Shown: piece by piece, positions 1 to 12,461 of the stretch
Position numbering within the stretch: position 1 is the stretch's first letter
Layout of the letters: the number at the start of each line of letters is the position of its first letter
DNA from: Calycina herbarum
Lineage: Eukaryota; Ascomycota; Leotiomycetes; Helotiales; Pezizellaceae
DNA: 64,000 nt
NCBI GenBank assembly: GCA_001414485.1
Contig: LLEY01000009.1
Span: 124,001 to 188,000 of the forward strand
Direction of reading: 5' to 3'
Notes under the pieces: generated by a model
Told to the model about the DNA's origin: nothing
What the model saw: only the letters and a program-made list of their open reading frames with translations
Databases searched by the model: none
Position numbers and translations under genes: made by a program

Positions 1-3000
1 AAGTTAGTAGAGTATAGAATACTAATAATAATAGAGATCTACTTCTTAAAGAAAATTATAATATATAGTTAGAAATAGATTATAAATCGCCTCTTTAAGT
101 AGAATATAAATCACTACTATTAATAAGTTTATTAGAGTTATTAGAGTTAGAATCTAACTTATTAGAGGTAGATCCTAGAATATATAAACCTAAAGAAGAG
201 GAAACATAAGTATTTATTAGAACCTTTAAGAGAGGAAATAGATAAGTATATATAAAAGAATAGAAACCTGATTTCTAGAGCCTATATTCTACTTAAGGAA
301 TTAATCCTACTATCTTAACTACTTATAAGATAGTAAGAAATAATTAGAATTAAGTAACTATAGTTAGCTCTATTACTAGGAGAGAAATTATTAAGTTTAA
401 GAAGTTAAGACTAGAATAGATAATACTAAATAACTACCTAGAGAAGGGAGATCTATAGATAGTTACTAATTTAAGAAATAATACTACTAAATAGTAGTAG
501 TATTATCTAAAGAGATTTAATAAATATAATAGATATCTAAAGTTAGATATTACTATCTATCTATCTAGTTAAGATTATAAGTTAGTAATTAATAAAAAAT
601 ATTATATATTAAAAGTTAAAAAAGGAATTATAATAGTATTTAAAGAATTAGGAGATTAGTAGATATTTAGAGTTATTAAAGTAGATCTCTAGGCTGATAT
701 AATCTAGGAATTCTACTAACTTATAAAAGACGAGTAGTAGACTACTAAAATATTATATAGAACAACTATTAAATAGGTTTAGTATAAACTACGAGCGTTA
801 TTAGACTATTCTATAGAAAAACGTTTTATAGAAACACTTCTAGAACCTAAAGAAACTATAGAAGATAGTCTAATATACGAAGTAGCTTTTTCTAATAACG
901 AAAAAGTAATATTTTTTCTAAGCTCTTAGAAAGGAGATAATAGTAAATAAAGATTTAAGGTTTATTATATTAAACTAGAGCCTAACTACTCGATAGTTAA
1001 AAAACTAAATACTACTTCTAAAGAAAATTAACTTATAGTAATAGTAAAGATAAGAGGAAAGAAACTTCGAGTCTTAATTAATTCTAGAGCGACAAGTCCT
1101 TTCTCTAGTAGCTTAGAAAAAGCTAAACATTCTAATTAAAGGTATAAGACTATACTACTTAGGAGTAGTTAATAGAATAGACGTTGTATACTAGAATAGA
1201 ATTATTAATTAGTAAACTATTCTAATAAGGATTAATATTAAGAGATACTACTTAGAAATATAATTTAATATTATTAAAATAGAGAGTAAGGAAGCGATAC
1301 TTAGTATACTATAGATTTAAGAATATAATCTAGATATTAACTAGAAGGCTTAGAAAATAACCTTTAGTTAATATAATTATATAGGTTTATAATTATAACT
1401 ATAAGGCTAGAACAAGGTTAGTACTATCTCTTCTAATATACTAGAATACCTTATCTAGAGTCCTTCACAGGTTAGTAAGACAGCTGATAATAAAATACCT
1501 ATATAGTATAAAGAATTTAAAGTCTTATTTAAAAACCTAGAAGACTTATAAGCCTTACTAGAATATTACCTATAGGATTATAAGATTAAATTAAAAGAGA
1601 GTTATTACCTCTCGAAGTAGAAGCTTCAGTTATATAACTAGAAAAGCTTATAAAGAATAGAAAGTTATATAAGAGAAGGTATTAAGAAGAGATATATTAG
1701 AAAATCTAAGTTACTAATTACTTTAAATATACTTATTATTAAGAAAAAAGACGACCTAGAAGAGAGAGTATATATTAATTACTAAGAAGTAAATAATACT
1801 ATAGTTAAGAACGCTTATCCGCTACTACTTAGCTAATACTTATAAGATAAGTTAAGTAAAGTAGTACGATTTACGAAACTAGATTAATAAAACGCTTATA
1901 GACTTATATAAATAAAAGTCAAAGACGAATAAAAGATAGTATTTACCTTACTATTAGGTTTTTATAAATATATAGTTATACTATTTAGACTATATAATAT
2001 ACTAGCTATATATTAGAGATAAAATAATAATATTTTAGAAGATCTTTTAGAAGTAATAGTAATCTATTATCTAGATAATATTCTAATCTTCTTAGAAAAA
2101 GAAGAAGAATATAAGAGATATATTAGAGAAGTTCTATAATAGCTTATAAAAGTAAACTCTTAATTAAAACTCTTAAAATATAAGTTTAAAGTAACTTAGA
2201 TACTTTTCTTAGAATAGGTATTTAGCTTAGAGAAAATAGAAATAGATCTAGTAAAGATCTAAGACATCTTAAACTAGAAGTTACTAAAGAATATTAAAGA
2301 TATATAGTTCTTCTTTAGATTTATAAACTTCTACTACCTGTTTATTTAAGACTATATAAAGATTACTAAACTAATATTAGTACTAGTAAAAAAGGCTATT
2401 AAATTTATTTAAAATAAATAAGCTAAAAATGCTTTTTAGAGAATTAAGATAAGATTTATAGAAAAACTTATTCTATATAACTTCGATATAGACAAACCTA
2501 GTATAATTAAAACAGATGCTTTAGATATAGTAGTAGGTGTAATTTACTTATAACTAAATAATAAAGAAAAGCTTATATCTATTATATATTATTCTAAGAT
2601 ATTTAATTTAGTATAATAAAACTATAGTATCTTCGACAAAGAATTACTTACTATAGTATTAGCCTTAGAATACTAGAGAATCTATTTATAGTTAGTAAAG
2701 TACTAAGTTACGGTTTTATCTAACTATAAGAACTCTAGAACGTTTATAATAACTAAAGAACTTACGACTAGATAGTTAGCTAGATAGAAATATTAGAAGA
2801 GTTTAATATTATTATTTAATATATAAAAGGAATATTAAACACTCGAGCTAACACTCTTAGCTAAAAACTTAGATATAAGAGAAACAAAGAGTATAAGAAG
2901 ATTATAATCTTAAAAACTCTTAGAAATAGAGATTTAATACCTACTATATACAAAATAGTAGTAATAAACAATATCTAAATAGATAAGATTCAGAGTATAT

Positions 3001-4797
3001 ACAAAGGTTATAACTAGTATATAAAAGGGAAATTATAGGTTCCTAGCTTATATATAAAGGAATTTATATAAGAATACTATACTACGCCTACTTATAGCTA
3101 CTAAGGAATTCGTAGAACTCTTTAGAAGATAAGATAATATTACTATATTAATTAATTATCTATAATAGTTAAGAAAGTAATAATAAAATATAATACCTAT
3201 ACTAGGAATAAGGCTTCCTACTATATACTTTATAGATAGATAAATACTACTCTAATACTATAAGTATCTTAGAAATCGATATCTATAGATTTTATTATTA
3301 AATTACTAAAATCTAAAGACCTAATAATAGGAGTTAAATATAATATAATCCTAGTTATTATAGAGCGACTTACAAAGTATATAATTCTAATAGTATATAT
3401 AGAATCAAGTATAGCTAAGGAATTAGTATTCGTATTCCTTAGAGAAGTAGTATTAAGACGTAGACTATTAGAAGAAATACTCTTAAATAGAGATAAACTC
3501 TTTATCTTAAAATTTTAAATCACTTTTATAGAATAATTAAGTATAAAAAGAAAACTTTCTATAGCTTTTCACTCTTAGATAAATAGAAGAAATAAACGTA
3601 TAAATTAAGTAGTTAAAATATATCTTCGTTATTATATAAACTACTAGTAAAACAACTAGGTAGAACTACTACCTTTAGTATAGTTCGTCTATAATAGTTT
3701 AGTAATAGAAATAATACTAGTTACGCTATTCTATACTAACTTTAGATATAAATTATCAACGTATTAAGAACTACTATCTATAACTATTAATAACTAACTT
3801 ACTCGTATTTAGGTTTTAAAAATCAAAAGTCTATATAAAGAACTTATAAAGGATTTATAGTTCGTAGCTAAAAGAAACGCGTACTACTATAATAAACGAC
3901 GTAGTTAGAAGCTAATACTAAAAGAGAGAGATAAAGTCTACTTAGTACGAAAAAACATCGATATAAAAAGACTAAGTAATAAACTAGACTATAAAAAACT
4001 TAGACTATTTAAAATTAAACGAGTTAGAGAACCTTTAAATTATAAACTAGCGTTACTAAAGATAATAAACATCTACCTAGTATTCTATATATCTCTACTT
4101 AAACTAGTACTACTAGGAGCCTTACTAGCTCTATTTATAGAAATTCAACTAGTAAATCTAAACGCTGAATACAAAGTTAAGAGAATTCTTAACTATAAAC
4201 TTATTAGAAGATAAGTTAAGTATTTAATTAAATAGTTGAATTACCTATACTTAGAGAATACTTAGAAACTAAAAAGTAATCTTAACTATTACCTAAGGAA
4301 ACTTTAAGAGTTCTACTAACAAAACCTAGAGCTGCTTAAAACTTAGAACCAGGGTTAGATAAGGATATATTATTAGAGAGTATCTGTTTAACAAAAGAAG
4401 CTATCTTAAAAATAGGAAACTAGGTAGACGAGGACTTAAGAGAAGGACTCGAAGGAGGAGGACTTAGAGGAGTAATAGAGAGTCGTTTATATATAAGACT
4501 AAAGAAAAATCGATATATAGGTTTTCGAGGCCTAGAGGAAGGAACGACGAGATAGCTAGGGCTATTATAGGACCTTTTTAACCGAATATACTTAGAATAA
4601 CGAGAGGATTTAGAGAGCTCTAGAAAAACATCGACAAGACTATTTATAATAAAAAGAACAGGTTGTCGCTAAATACTCTTTTTATTTAATATAAGAAGAA
4701 GATATATTTATATATAATAGAGAGTTGATATCTTTCTAATAATATATTTTAGGGTTAAATTCTAGCGTAGAGACACGCTAGGCTAAGAAGGGGATAG
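1..4797 (+). mobile_element. RIP-degraded Ty3/Gypsy retrotransposon, internal region (5' end outside window)
   Basis: Translating the plus strand through many TAA/TAG stops gives the Gypsy domain order. A protease-like VLIxSxATS motif lies near 1066-1105. Reverse transcriptase lies at about 1740-2130, with a KLD motif and YLDNILIF standing where YLDDILIF is expected. RNase H is at about 2470-2870 (KTDAL, ending in NTL-like residues). Integrase is at about 3060-3650, including the ERLTKY, NRDKLF and AFHS stretches. A chromodomain-like tail is at about 4150-4320 (EYKVKRILNYKL, YLIK). Stops fall where Gln or Trp are expected, so CAA/CAG/TGG have become TAA/TAG, as RIP would do. No open frame survives, so the copy cannot be autonomous. 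A purine tract directly before the LTR at 4798 is the polypurine tract. The 5' LTR and gag start lie before position 1. Confidence 0.9.
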
Positions 4798-5261
4798 TGT
4801 TATAAATTATATACTAGTACGTGAATTAGTAAAGTCTAGGCGACGCTCTAATAGGACAAACGCTATTATAACTCTAAAAGGAAGAAGGAATTAAATATAG
4901 AAGAATATATAATCCTAGGGATCTTATTACAGTTATATTACGTAACTCGGTTAGAAGCGGTTAGGTAATAGAGTCTAGTTTTAAGGAGCCCTAGAAATAG
5001 AGTTAGACTCTATCTTCGGGACTCCTGCTAAGTAGAACTCTAAATATAAACGAAGGTTCTATATAAGACTAGTACGTCTGTTATTAGATAGAAGCTTCGT
5101 GCTTAACTTTAGTTATTAATCTTATTATCTTATTTAATATCTTTAATATAAAGTAACGAGTTTACTTCTAAGTAAACAACCCGGCGTATCTGTACTTCTT
5201 ACCTATATACTAACCTTCGAGACTTAGTTATCTTTGTTTAGTTCGTTTGAGTTTCGTTATA
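4798..5261 (+). repeat. 3' LTR of the Gypsy element
   Basis: The 464-bp stretch starts TGTTATAA right after the purine tract and ends near 5261 in GTTATA (probably a RIP-altered GTTACA). Its reverse complement is found again at 22556-23018 with the same length and clear base-by-base similarity, which fixes both ends. Immediately downstream the sequence is transposase coding sequence, so this LTR marks an insertion into a Fot1-like gene. Confidence 0.88.
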
Positions 5262-6222
5262 CTATATCGAATACTAGTATTAGATAAGTATAAGAGTTAT
5301 AAATCAGCTGTATTTTAAGAGTATTATAAAGCTAATAATATTATTACTCTTTGCCTACCTCCTTAGTCCTCTTATTTAACCTAGCTACTCGATGTTAGAT
5401 GTTTTAGTATTCTTAAATATATATATAGATGTTAAATTAAGACCTTTATTAAAGCTTATATCAACTATATTACTAAGGTCGAGTTCTTTTTAGCTTTTTA
5501 CATAGCTTATAAGTAATTAATAACAACTTAAAACGCCTAGGCTAGATTCCGCAGAGCTGGCTTAGTATCTTTTAATCCCTAGACTATAATATTAAAGCTT
5601 AATATCTGATTATAAACTCCTATATCTACTAGACCCTCTTCTACAGCCGCTAACTCTTAGGTCTTATAGACCTCTTATAACCTAACTAACGCTCTTTCGT
5701 AAATAACTTTAGTTAAGAATCGTATTTCACGCTATTAAGAAAGCTCGCTAACCTCTATTTTTAAGACTATAGCTATATTAGTAAAGAGTATAGAGCTATT
5801 AGCTTATAAGATAACTTTGTTATTAGCCGAAGTCTATACTCTTCGCATAGTAAATAAAGCACTTAGTAAGCGCTGTAGAGCTAAAAAGACTCGGGTCTGT
5901 TAAGAAGATATACTTACTATAGAGGATATATAGAACGTATTAGCTTAAAAGAAGGCAGAGGAACAGGCTCGACGCGACAAGCGTTCTAAGAGAGATAGGT
6001 AAAACAAGAGATAAACCTCTAGATAATAGTATAGTACTTACGGAAAGACTAGTTATAATATATAAACTTGTTAAGAGGTTATAGATATATCTAGTTTATT
6101 AGATTCTAAGTAGTTTTAATTAATATTATTTATTACAGTTAATTAATCTAATATTAAAGTAGTAGAGTAGAAGGAAAGTACGCTACTCGGTAATATATAC
6201 TACTTAGTAATAAACTACGTTA
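5262..6222 (+). mobile_element. Fot1/pogo-like DNA transposon, 3' part, RIP-degraded
   Basis: The frame begins flush with the Gypsy LTR: residues YRILVLDKYKSYKSAVF match the catalytic-core region of pogo/Fot1 transposases (usually LLILDGHESH.SAEF). The C-terminal half follows, then a terminal TAATAAACTACGTTA. It is the same family as the element at 6672-8535, in the opposite orientation, and 5560-6160 can be aligned with the reverse complement of about 6760-7300. The N-terminal half must lie upstream of the Gypsy insertion, outside the window. Many in-frame stops make it non-functional. Confidence 0.82.
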
Positions 6223-6655
6223 ACGTAGTTTATTAGCGAGTTAATTATATTACTAAGTCGATTACTAAAAATATATATAAAAAACGTCTATATAACTCTA
6301 GTAAAAATCTATAATTCTTAATAAAAATTAATAAAATTAAAAATATTACTTTATTACTATATATATAAATAATATTAGAAATCTTAGATACTAACTAATT
6401 ATAATAGCTAAGTTATTAAAGAAATTAAAAAAAATCTATAAATATAAAGGTAATTTTAAGCGAATCGTTAGTTATAGCTAGTAAGTATTTAAAAATTTTA
6501 ATATTACTTATTTATATAGTAATAAAGTAGATTTTTTAATTTTATTAATTTTTATTAAGAATTATAGATTTTTACTAGAGTTATATAGACGTTTTTTATA
6601 TATATTTTTAGTAATCGACTCGGTAATATAATCGACCTGCTAATAAACTACGTTA
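6221..6655. mobile_element. Foldback MITE sharing Fot1 termini
   Basis: This 435-bp element is one long inverted repeat. Its left arm (6221 to about 6345) reads as the reverse complement of its right arm (about 6530-6655), with only scattered differences. It carries no coding potential. Both ends are TAACGTAGTTTATTAG, the same terminal sequence as the two Fot1-like elements beside it. Its left end abuts the terminus of the upstream Fot1 copy with no spacer beyond a shared TA, and a 16-bp spacer separates it from the next Fot1 copy. It is probably a non-autonomous element mobilised by the Fot1 transposase. Confidence 0.8.
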
Positions 6656-6671
6656 GTATATAAAAAGATAC

Positions 6672-8535
6672 TAACGTAGTTTATTAGTACGCTATATATA
6701 TTAGTATACCGCGTACTTTCTTACTTCTCTACTACTTTAAAGTATAATTAGTTAACTATACTATATAAATTTAATTAAAACTACTTTTAATCTAATAAAC
6801 TAGACATATCTATATCTACTTAACAAGTTCGTATATTATAACTAGCTTTTCTATAAGTACTATAGTATCTACTAGTTAATTTCCTCTCTCTCTAACTACT
6901 ACTCTTAATACGTATATCGCGTTAAACCTGCTTATCTACGTTCTTCTACGCTAACATATCCTATATATCCTCTATAATAAGTATACTACCTTAATAAATA
7001 CGAGTCTTCCTAGCTCTACGACGCTTACTAAGAGCTTTATTTACTATACGAAGTATACGTATCTTAGTAGTTAAAAGAGTTACTTTATAAGCTAATTACT
7101 CTATATCTTTCGCTAATATAATAACTATCTAGAAAATAGGTATTAGCGAGCTTTCTTAGTAACTAGTAATCCGGTTCTTAATAAGAGTTATTTATAAAAG
7201 AGCTTCGGCAGAGTTATAAGAAGTCTAAGAGACCTAAGAGTTAGCGTCGGTAGAGAGAGGCCTAGTAGAGGTCGGTGTTTATAACTTTATATTAAGTTTT
7301 AAAATCACAGCTTATAGATTAAAAAGTACTAAGCCAGCCCCGTGGAATCTAGCTTAAACGTTTTAGACTATTATTAATTTTATATATACTACTTTAAAAA
7401 TAAGAAAGAACTCGACCTTTATAATATAGTTAATATAAGCTTTAATAAAAGTCTTAATTTATCGACTATATACCTGTTTTAAGATACTAAAACACTTAAT
7501 ATCAAGTAGCTAGGTTAAATAAGAAGAGTAAGAAAGTAGTCTAAGAGTAATAATATTATATATATTATAGTACTCTTAGAGTTCAGCCGATTTATAACTC
7601 TTATACCTATTAAGAACAAGTATTTAATATAAACTCTTTACTTAAGTAGAAGTATACTTATTAAAGTACTTAAGCTATTCTAGACCTATCTTATTATTTA
7701 TCTAGCTATTACTTATTAGTTTAATAACCTAGATATATAGAAGGCCGCTCTTAGTATACTAATTCGTAAGATAATTCTTCTCTTAAACTACTAAAAATAG
7801 AGGAATACTCCTACCTTTACTATTAATATAAGTAATTATAGTAGCTTATTCTTAATTACCTAGCTAAACTGTCTTACCTCTACTACGTCGATCTACGTGT
7901 ATAACAACTATAGAAGAAGTAATTATACCTATTATAAAGCTAGTCTCGTCGAAATTCTAAAAATCGTAGTCTAGAATACTATATTTTACTCTTATATTCT
8001 CTACTAGTCGAAACTATACGCTAATAAGCTTAGGATCTTCGTATAAGACTCTTTAAAAGTCGTAAACGCGATTAAAACACGTCTTTAAGACTAGTTATTA
8101 TTATACGAATTAATACGTCTAGAGCTTTCTAATACGTCTTCTTCTCTATAATTTAAGAATATAATTCGCTATATCTTCTATACTAGCAAGCTAGAGCGTA
8201 AACCCTCTAGTATCTAAATCAAGTATATATCGAATAATAACATCCTTCTCTAACTTAGTTAATTTAAGTGATTTAGGCCGGTATTCGCTATAAGGAGATA
8301 TACTATTTATTTAATTATAGAGTATACTTTCGATAATATTATAGAGTTTAATAACGTGTCTATAACTTATTTTTTTTATAGATCGAATAGCTTCTATTAT
8401 TATATTAATTCGTACTTCTTAATCTTAAATTAGTATTATTATTATAAAGAAAACGCGTATTAAAGTAATAAGGTAGGAAAATAAGAAAAAGTACGTAGTA
8501 TACTAATATACGCGGTGTACTAATAAACTACGTTA
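6672..8535 (-). mobile_element. Fot1/pogo-like DNA transposon, full length, RIP-degraded
   Basis: The element is 1864 bp, close to the 1.9 kb usual for Fot1. It has inverted termini TAACGTAGTTTATTAGTAC at the left and the complement at the right. Read on the minus strand it gives a DDE transposase of the CENP-B/pogo class: a DTRGF helix-turn-helix motif near 8210, NFDET near 7950, then LLLIGIRVINRLNSKS near 7610 at the place of the LLILDGHESH core motif. A C-terminal region rich in basic and acidic residues follows. Acidic catalytic residues and several Gln/Trp codons are lost to transitions, and the frame is full of stops. It is inactive. Confidence 0.85.
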
Positions 8536-10070
8536 ATTTATTTTTTAAAAAGCTATCTAGATTATATATAAAATAGCTTCTATACTATTTAAAAAGCTTT
8601 TATTTTCTTTAAAGATTTATTATAATAAAAGACTTCTTTTATATCTATAAGATATATAAGTACTTAGTATATCTAAGAGTAAATAGTACTTTATATAACC
8701 GTCTTACTTAAGATCTATTTAAGTAGTTAGAGTAGCTAACTATAATAGTATATAATTAGATTATCTATAAGAAGAGAAGAGTTCTCTAAGTAGAAGAACT
8801 ATTTAACTAAATCTAATAGTACGAATTCTAATTTTCCGAAGAATAACCGAGTTTATTTACTAAACTTAAATCTTTATATCTAGCCTTTTACTTTGACTTA
8901 GTAGAAAGAGAGATCTTATATAAAGATTTTAGATTTAGTAAATATAGAACTAGAAATAACTTATTCTAGTTAGTCTATAGCTAATATCTCGGTATAACTT
9001 ATTTCAGCTTATCTTTAGCTAAAGCTCTTACTATAGAATAGTTAAATAGTCTCTCTACTTAGAGAACTCTTCTCTCTTTATAGATAATCTAATTATACAC
9101 TCTTATAGTATATACGTCTAGTAGAAAGAGAGACCTTATATAAAGATTTAAGTTTAGTAAATAAGCTCGGTTATTCTTTAGAAATTAGAATTCGTACTAT
9201 TAGATTTAGTTAAATAGTTCTTCTACTTAGAGAACTCTTCTCTTCTTATAGATAATCTAACTATATACTATTATATATACCGTAGCTAGCTTATTAAATA
9301 GTATCTAACTTAGAATTTTATATTCTATTAATAAAATTATTAGTAATATAGAATTCTATTATTTAAGATAGATAGAAGAATTAAGTAACGTAGTTATTAA
9401 TTTATTAAAACTAATATCTTCTTTTTTCTACTAACTTTTAACTAAGCCTCGATATTATTTAGTTATTTAAATTTAAAAGAAGAATTAATATTAATTCTCT
9501 TTAATTAACTTAAATACTTTTTAATAGTATTTCGTTTACTTTATTATTACTCGCGTTCTCTTATCTATAAGTATATTATTTAAAATAGTTAGTAGAATTA
9601 AAAGACGTAGTTATTAATTAGCTAAGAATAGTATTTTCTTTTTTCTAACTACTTTCTAATTATCTTAGATATTATTTAGTTATTTGAAATAAATAGAAGA
9701 ACTGATATTAACTATCTTTAAATAACCTAAACTCTTTTAGATAGTAGTTTCGTTTGTTTTATATCTTATTTCAAAGAATAAGATTATTCTAAATAATTAG
9801 AGAAATCTAGTTACTTGAATTCTTTTATTTAACTACTTAAGTTTTAAGAGAAAGACAGATAAAATAAGAGTATCTTAATTAAACATAGAAATTTTAGTTC
9901 TTCTAAATCTTTCGAACTCTCTTATTTCTTAAATTCTTTTACTAAACTATAAAAGTTTCTAGAGAAAAAGGTGAAGAGAAGATATACTTATAAGTAAAAA
10001 GAGAGAATTAAATTATTCTACTCGTTTTAAACAATAGATTATCTCTTTCTTTATAACGCCTGTCTAACTT
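8536..10070. repeat. AT-rich repeat-derived block with inverted and direct repeats, no gene
   Basis: Two structures are visible. An inverted repeat has arms at about 8742-8876 and 9139-9274. Partial direct copies of the same arm lie between them: 9035-9118 repeats the outer half of the right arm, and 8896-8945 matches 9118-9165. Separately, about 9390-9545 is repeated in the same direction at about 9605-9755 with many transitions. No recognisable transposase or polyprotein is left. Composition becomes normal abruptly near 10070. Confidence 0.6.
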
Positions 10071-10306
10071 AGTAAGTATGAAGTCGGCTAAATTTCCTTA
10101 TTCAGCTATGGTGTGAAAAAGGAGAGATGATATCACGTGTCCGCCTATTAACACAGCGCAACGACAGCCAATCGGTAAGCAAAAAGGGGTTGAACAATTC
10201 GCTACAACTCCTATTATCTCAATCAACTTTGGTAGTAGGAAACTTCGTAGGTATTTCTTTGTGATGATTCAAACTCAGAAAACAAGTCGTATCTGAAGAG
10301 ACAAAC

Positions 10307-11611
10307 TCATATTGTGTTACACTCGCAGCGAGGAGGATCTGCATTGATGCTGTAGCATGTACAGACTGTCCAATCTTGTTGATAAACCTCCTCAACTGTG
10401 ACTAGCACTTCCTCTATTTCCTCTTCGTTCTCGCATATCTTTTTGGAATCCTCAAGAGAAGTTAACATCCTATCCAACTCTTCTACCCCAGTATTTCTGC
10501 GCCAATATTCCCATCTTTCCTCGAGAGATTCTTGCTTCGCAAGGGGGGCGCCATTATGTCAGATATCGCCACCTAAGATTGTGGGGTTTTCCCATAAAGG
10601 ATACTTCTCCTTGGCTGGTGCAAACCACATCTCCCCTGTTGGACCCTTGAAATCCTTAGGATTATCCACGGTGTGCCCCCATTTATCCATCTCCCAAGGC
10701 CAAATCGCCGCCCCGAATACTACTTCCTCAAGCTTCCCAAAATTGTGGAGCCCGAAAGGAAGTTCCATGAATGGCTCCCAGTACCGTATGTCCTTCTCCC
10801 CACCGATAACTATCAATCTCCGAATTTGTTCGGGCCATTCAATGGTAGTCTAAGAAAGCAGCCTACATGCCCCACCAGAATGCCCGTTCACGAAGAACAA
10901 TTCATCTACCGAGGGGCTGAAATATACAACATCGGGGACACCGCAGCGATATCTGATGTTTTTCGATGCTTGGATGTTGAATATATGGACTCTTTGCAAC
11001 AAATCTCTCAGCTCGTGGCATATGAACAGGACTACAGGACAGCCACCACGGCATTTCACAGAGAATTTGGCTTCCTCATTCTCGATAATGATTGGTCTCT
11101 TCTCAACCGAGAGCATAAGAAATGTGATCTTGAGCTCGGAGGGGAATTTCTTAAACAAGGGAAACTCAGTTGTTAGAGCTGTCGGCACAGTCAAACTTGC
11201 GCGGGGGGGGTTATATCATATCCAAGGTACCCCAGTCGATGGCATTTGCGCCGTCTCCAGTGCGGGTTCCAGAATTCGTAAAACAATCCAAGTCAACTAG
11301 ACTCTGTGTTAGAAGTAGAATACCACCAAAGTTGCAAGCCTCATCTCACAAACTGGCTCGTCCGGAATTAAACCACCATCTGTATTCAACATGTCCTGAG
11401 CCATGCTTCCGTAGATCCCGAAGTCCAATCCGTTACCGTAATCAACACCTCCGACGAGAGTGAAAGGCTCACTCGAATCTGAGGCTCGAGCAAAAAATGC
11501 TTCCATTTCGGCGCTGTATTCTTCTGTTTGGGCGACCGAGACTTCATGGTTGAGGAAAGCTGGACTGCTGTTGGGGTGGGTGTTGTCGGGTCTACGGTCG
11601 ATTGTACTCAA
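10307..11611 (-). pseudogene. 2EXR-domain-like gene, broken by two in-frame stops
   Basis: One reading frame runs from an ATG at 11611 to a TGA at 10307-10309. It gives an acidic N-terminus, then a 2EXR-type start (FPLFKKFPSELKITFL) and a region matching the neighbouring paralogs at 13837 and 15263. Stops at about 11309-11220 can be removed as a candidate intron of roughly 130-140 bp. Two others, TAG at 10850-10852 and TGA at 10559-10561, sit inside conserved coding sequence. The TAG falls where both paralogs have a conserved Trp (LLSWADI, LLHWVKD), so TGG probably became TAG. The TGA is probably a former CGA. Coding similarity continues after both stops. The product is unknown; 2EXR proteins are a large Leotiomycete family without an assigned biochemical role. 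The gene lies at the edge of the RIP-mutated block. Confidence 0.68.
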
Positions 11612-12461
11612 TTGGAGATCTGCTGGAAGAGCAGAAGGTGTGTTGGCAGATTCTGGGTGAGCTTGATGATATCAGCAATTGACTAGGGCAAATATGGTGG
11701 TAGTGGATGGTAAAGCATTCGAAGCACACTTACCCAAGCTTGCGCTGTCAGTCTCCCAAAAGGCTCTTTCCATTGTATCGTATTTTACCGTCGTCTGCGG
11801 CGGTTCTAGTAGTATTCAAGAGCCAAAGAACGGCTCTAATACTCCAAATTGGTCGAACGTGAAATTAAATTGGCTGTGTTGACTTACAGTGTACGCTAGC
11901 TTTGACGGAGGTCGGCATCTAATCTTCGGCTATCTTCCTCGATGCCAACCACTTCAGCCTTGCTTCTTTTCTCTTCAAAGAAACAACTCTTTCACCACAC
12001 CCATATCTAGCCTTGCTTTTACAGAAATACTCCCGTTTTTGCACAACTAGTCAAAGTTTTCAGTCAAAAAGGTTGCAGCAAACAAAGGTAAGCGATTACT
12101 TCCACCCGGCTGGTGTTGGAGAGATTACAGAAGCTTCGAACATCCCTGACGGTGGGTTAAAACTAAATTCTCTCAGCGCTCTGGCGTAAACTGACTTGTA
12201 ATAGTTCATGAAGTTGCCCAACAAGTTGGCACAAATCCCTATGCTATGGTAGAGGCCGATCTGCTGGAGCCGTCCCGTGAGTCTCATGAATTCTATACTG
12301 CCATCCCTTTCAACACAAGACAGTCACCAGCGAGCTGATTACCAGACCTTCCACAACTCCTATGGTCAAAGATACTGGTATGAGATCCCTCCTACAAGCT
12401 CAAAGCAGGTCGAAACTAAAGCTATTTAGATGGAAGCCCTTCTGGATATAATATTACCAAG
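11612..12461. other. Intergenic stretch between two 2EXR pseudogenes
   Basis: Composition is ordinary. Short open frames exist on both strands, but none resembles a known family or the neighbouring paralogs. Upstream exons of the pseudogene at 12462 may be hidden here; the intact paralogs have short first exons ahead of the 2EXR start. I could not place them. Confidence 0.4.

Noticed and set aside
10398..10853. 151-codon plus-strand open frame
   Set aside because: It is the antisense shadow of the minus-strand 2EXR pseudogene, whose frame shows family similarity; the plus frame shows none.
12096..12287. 63-codon minus-strand frame
   Set aside because: No similarity to the neighbouring paralogs or any domain; short enough to be chance.
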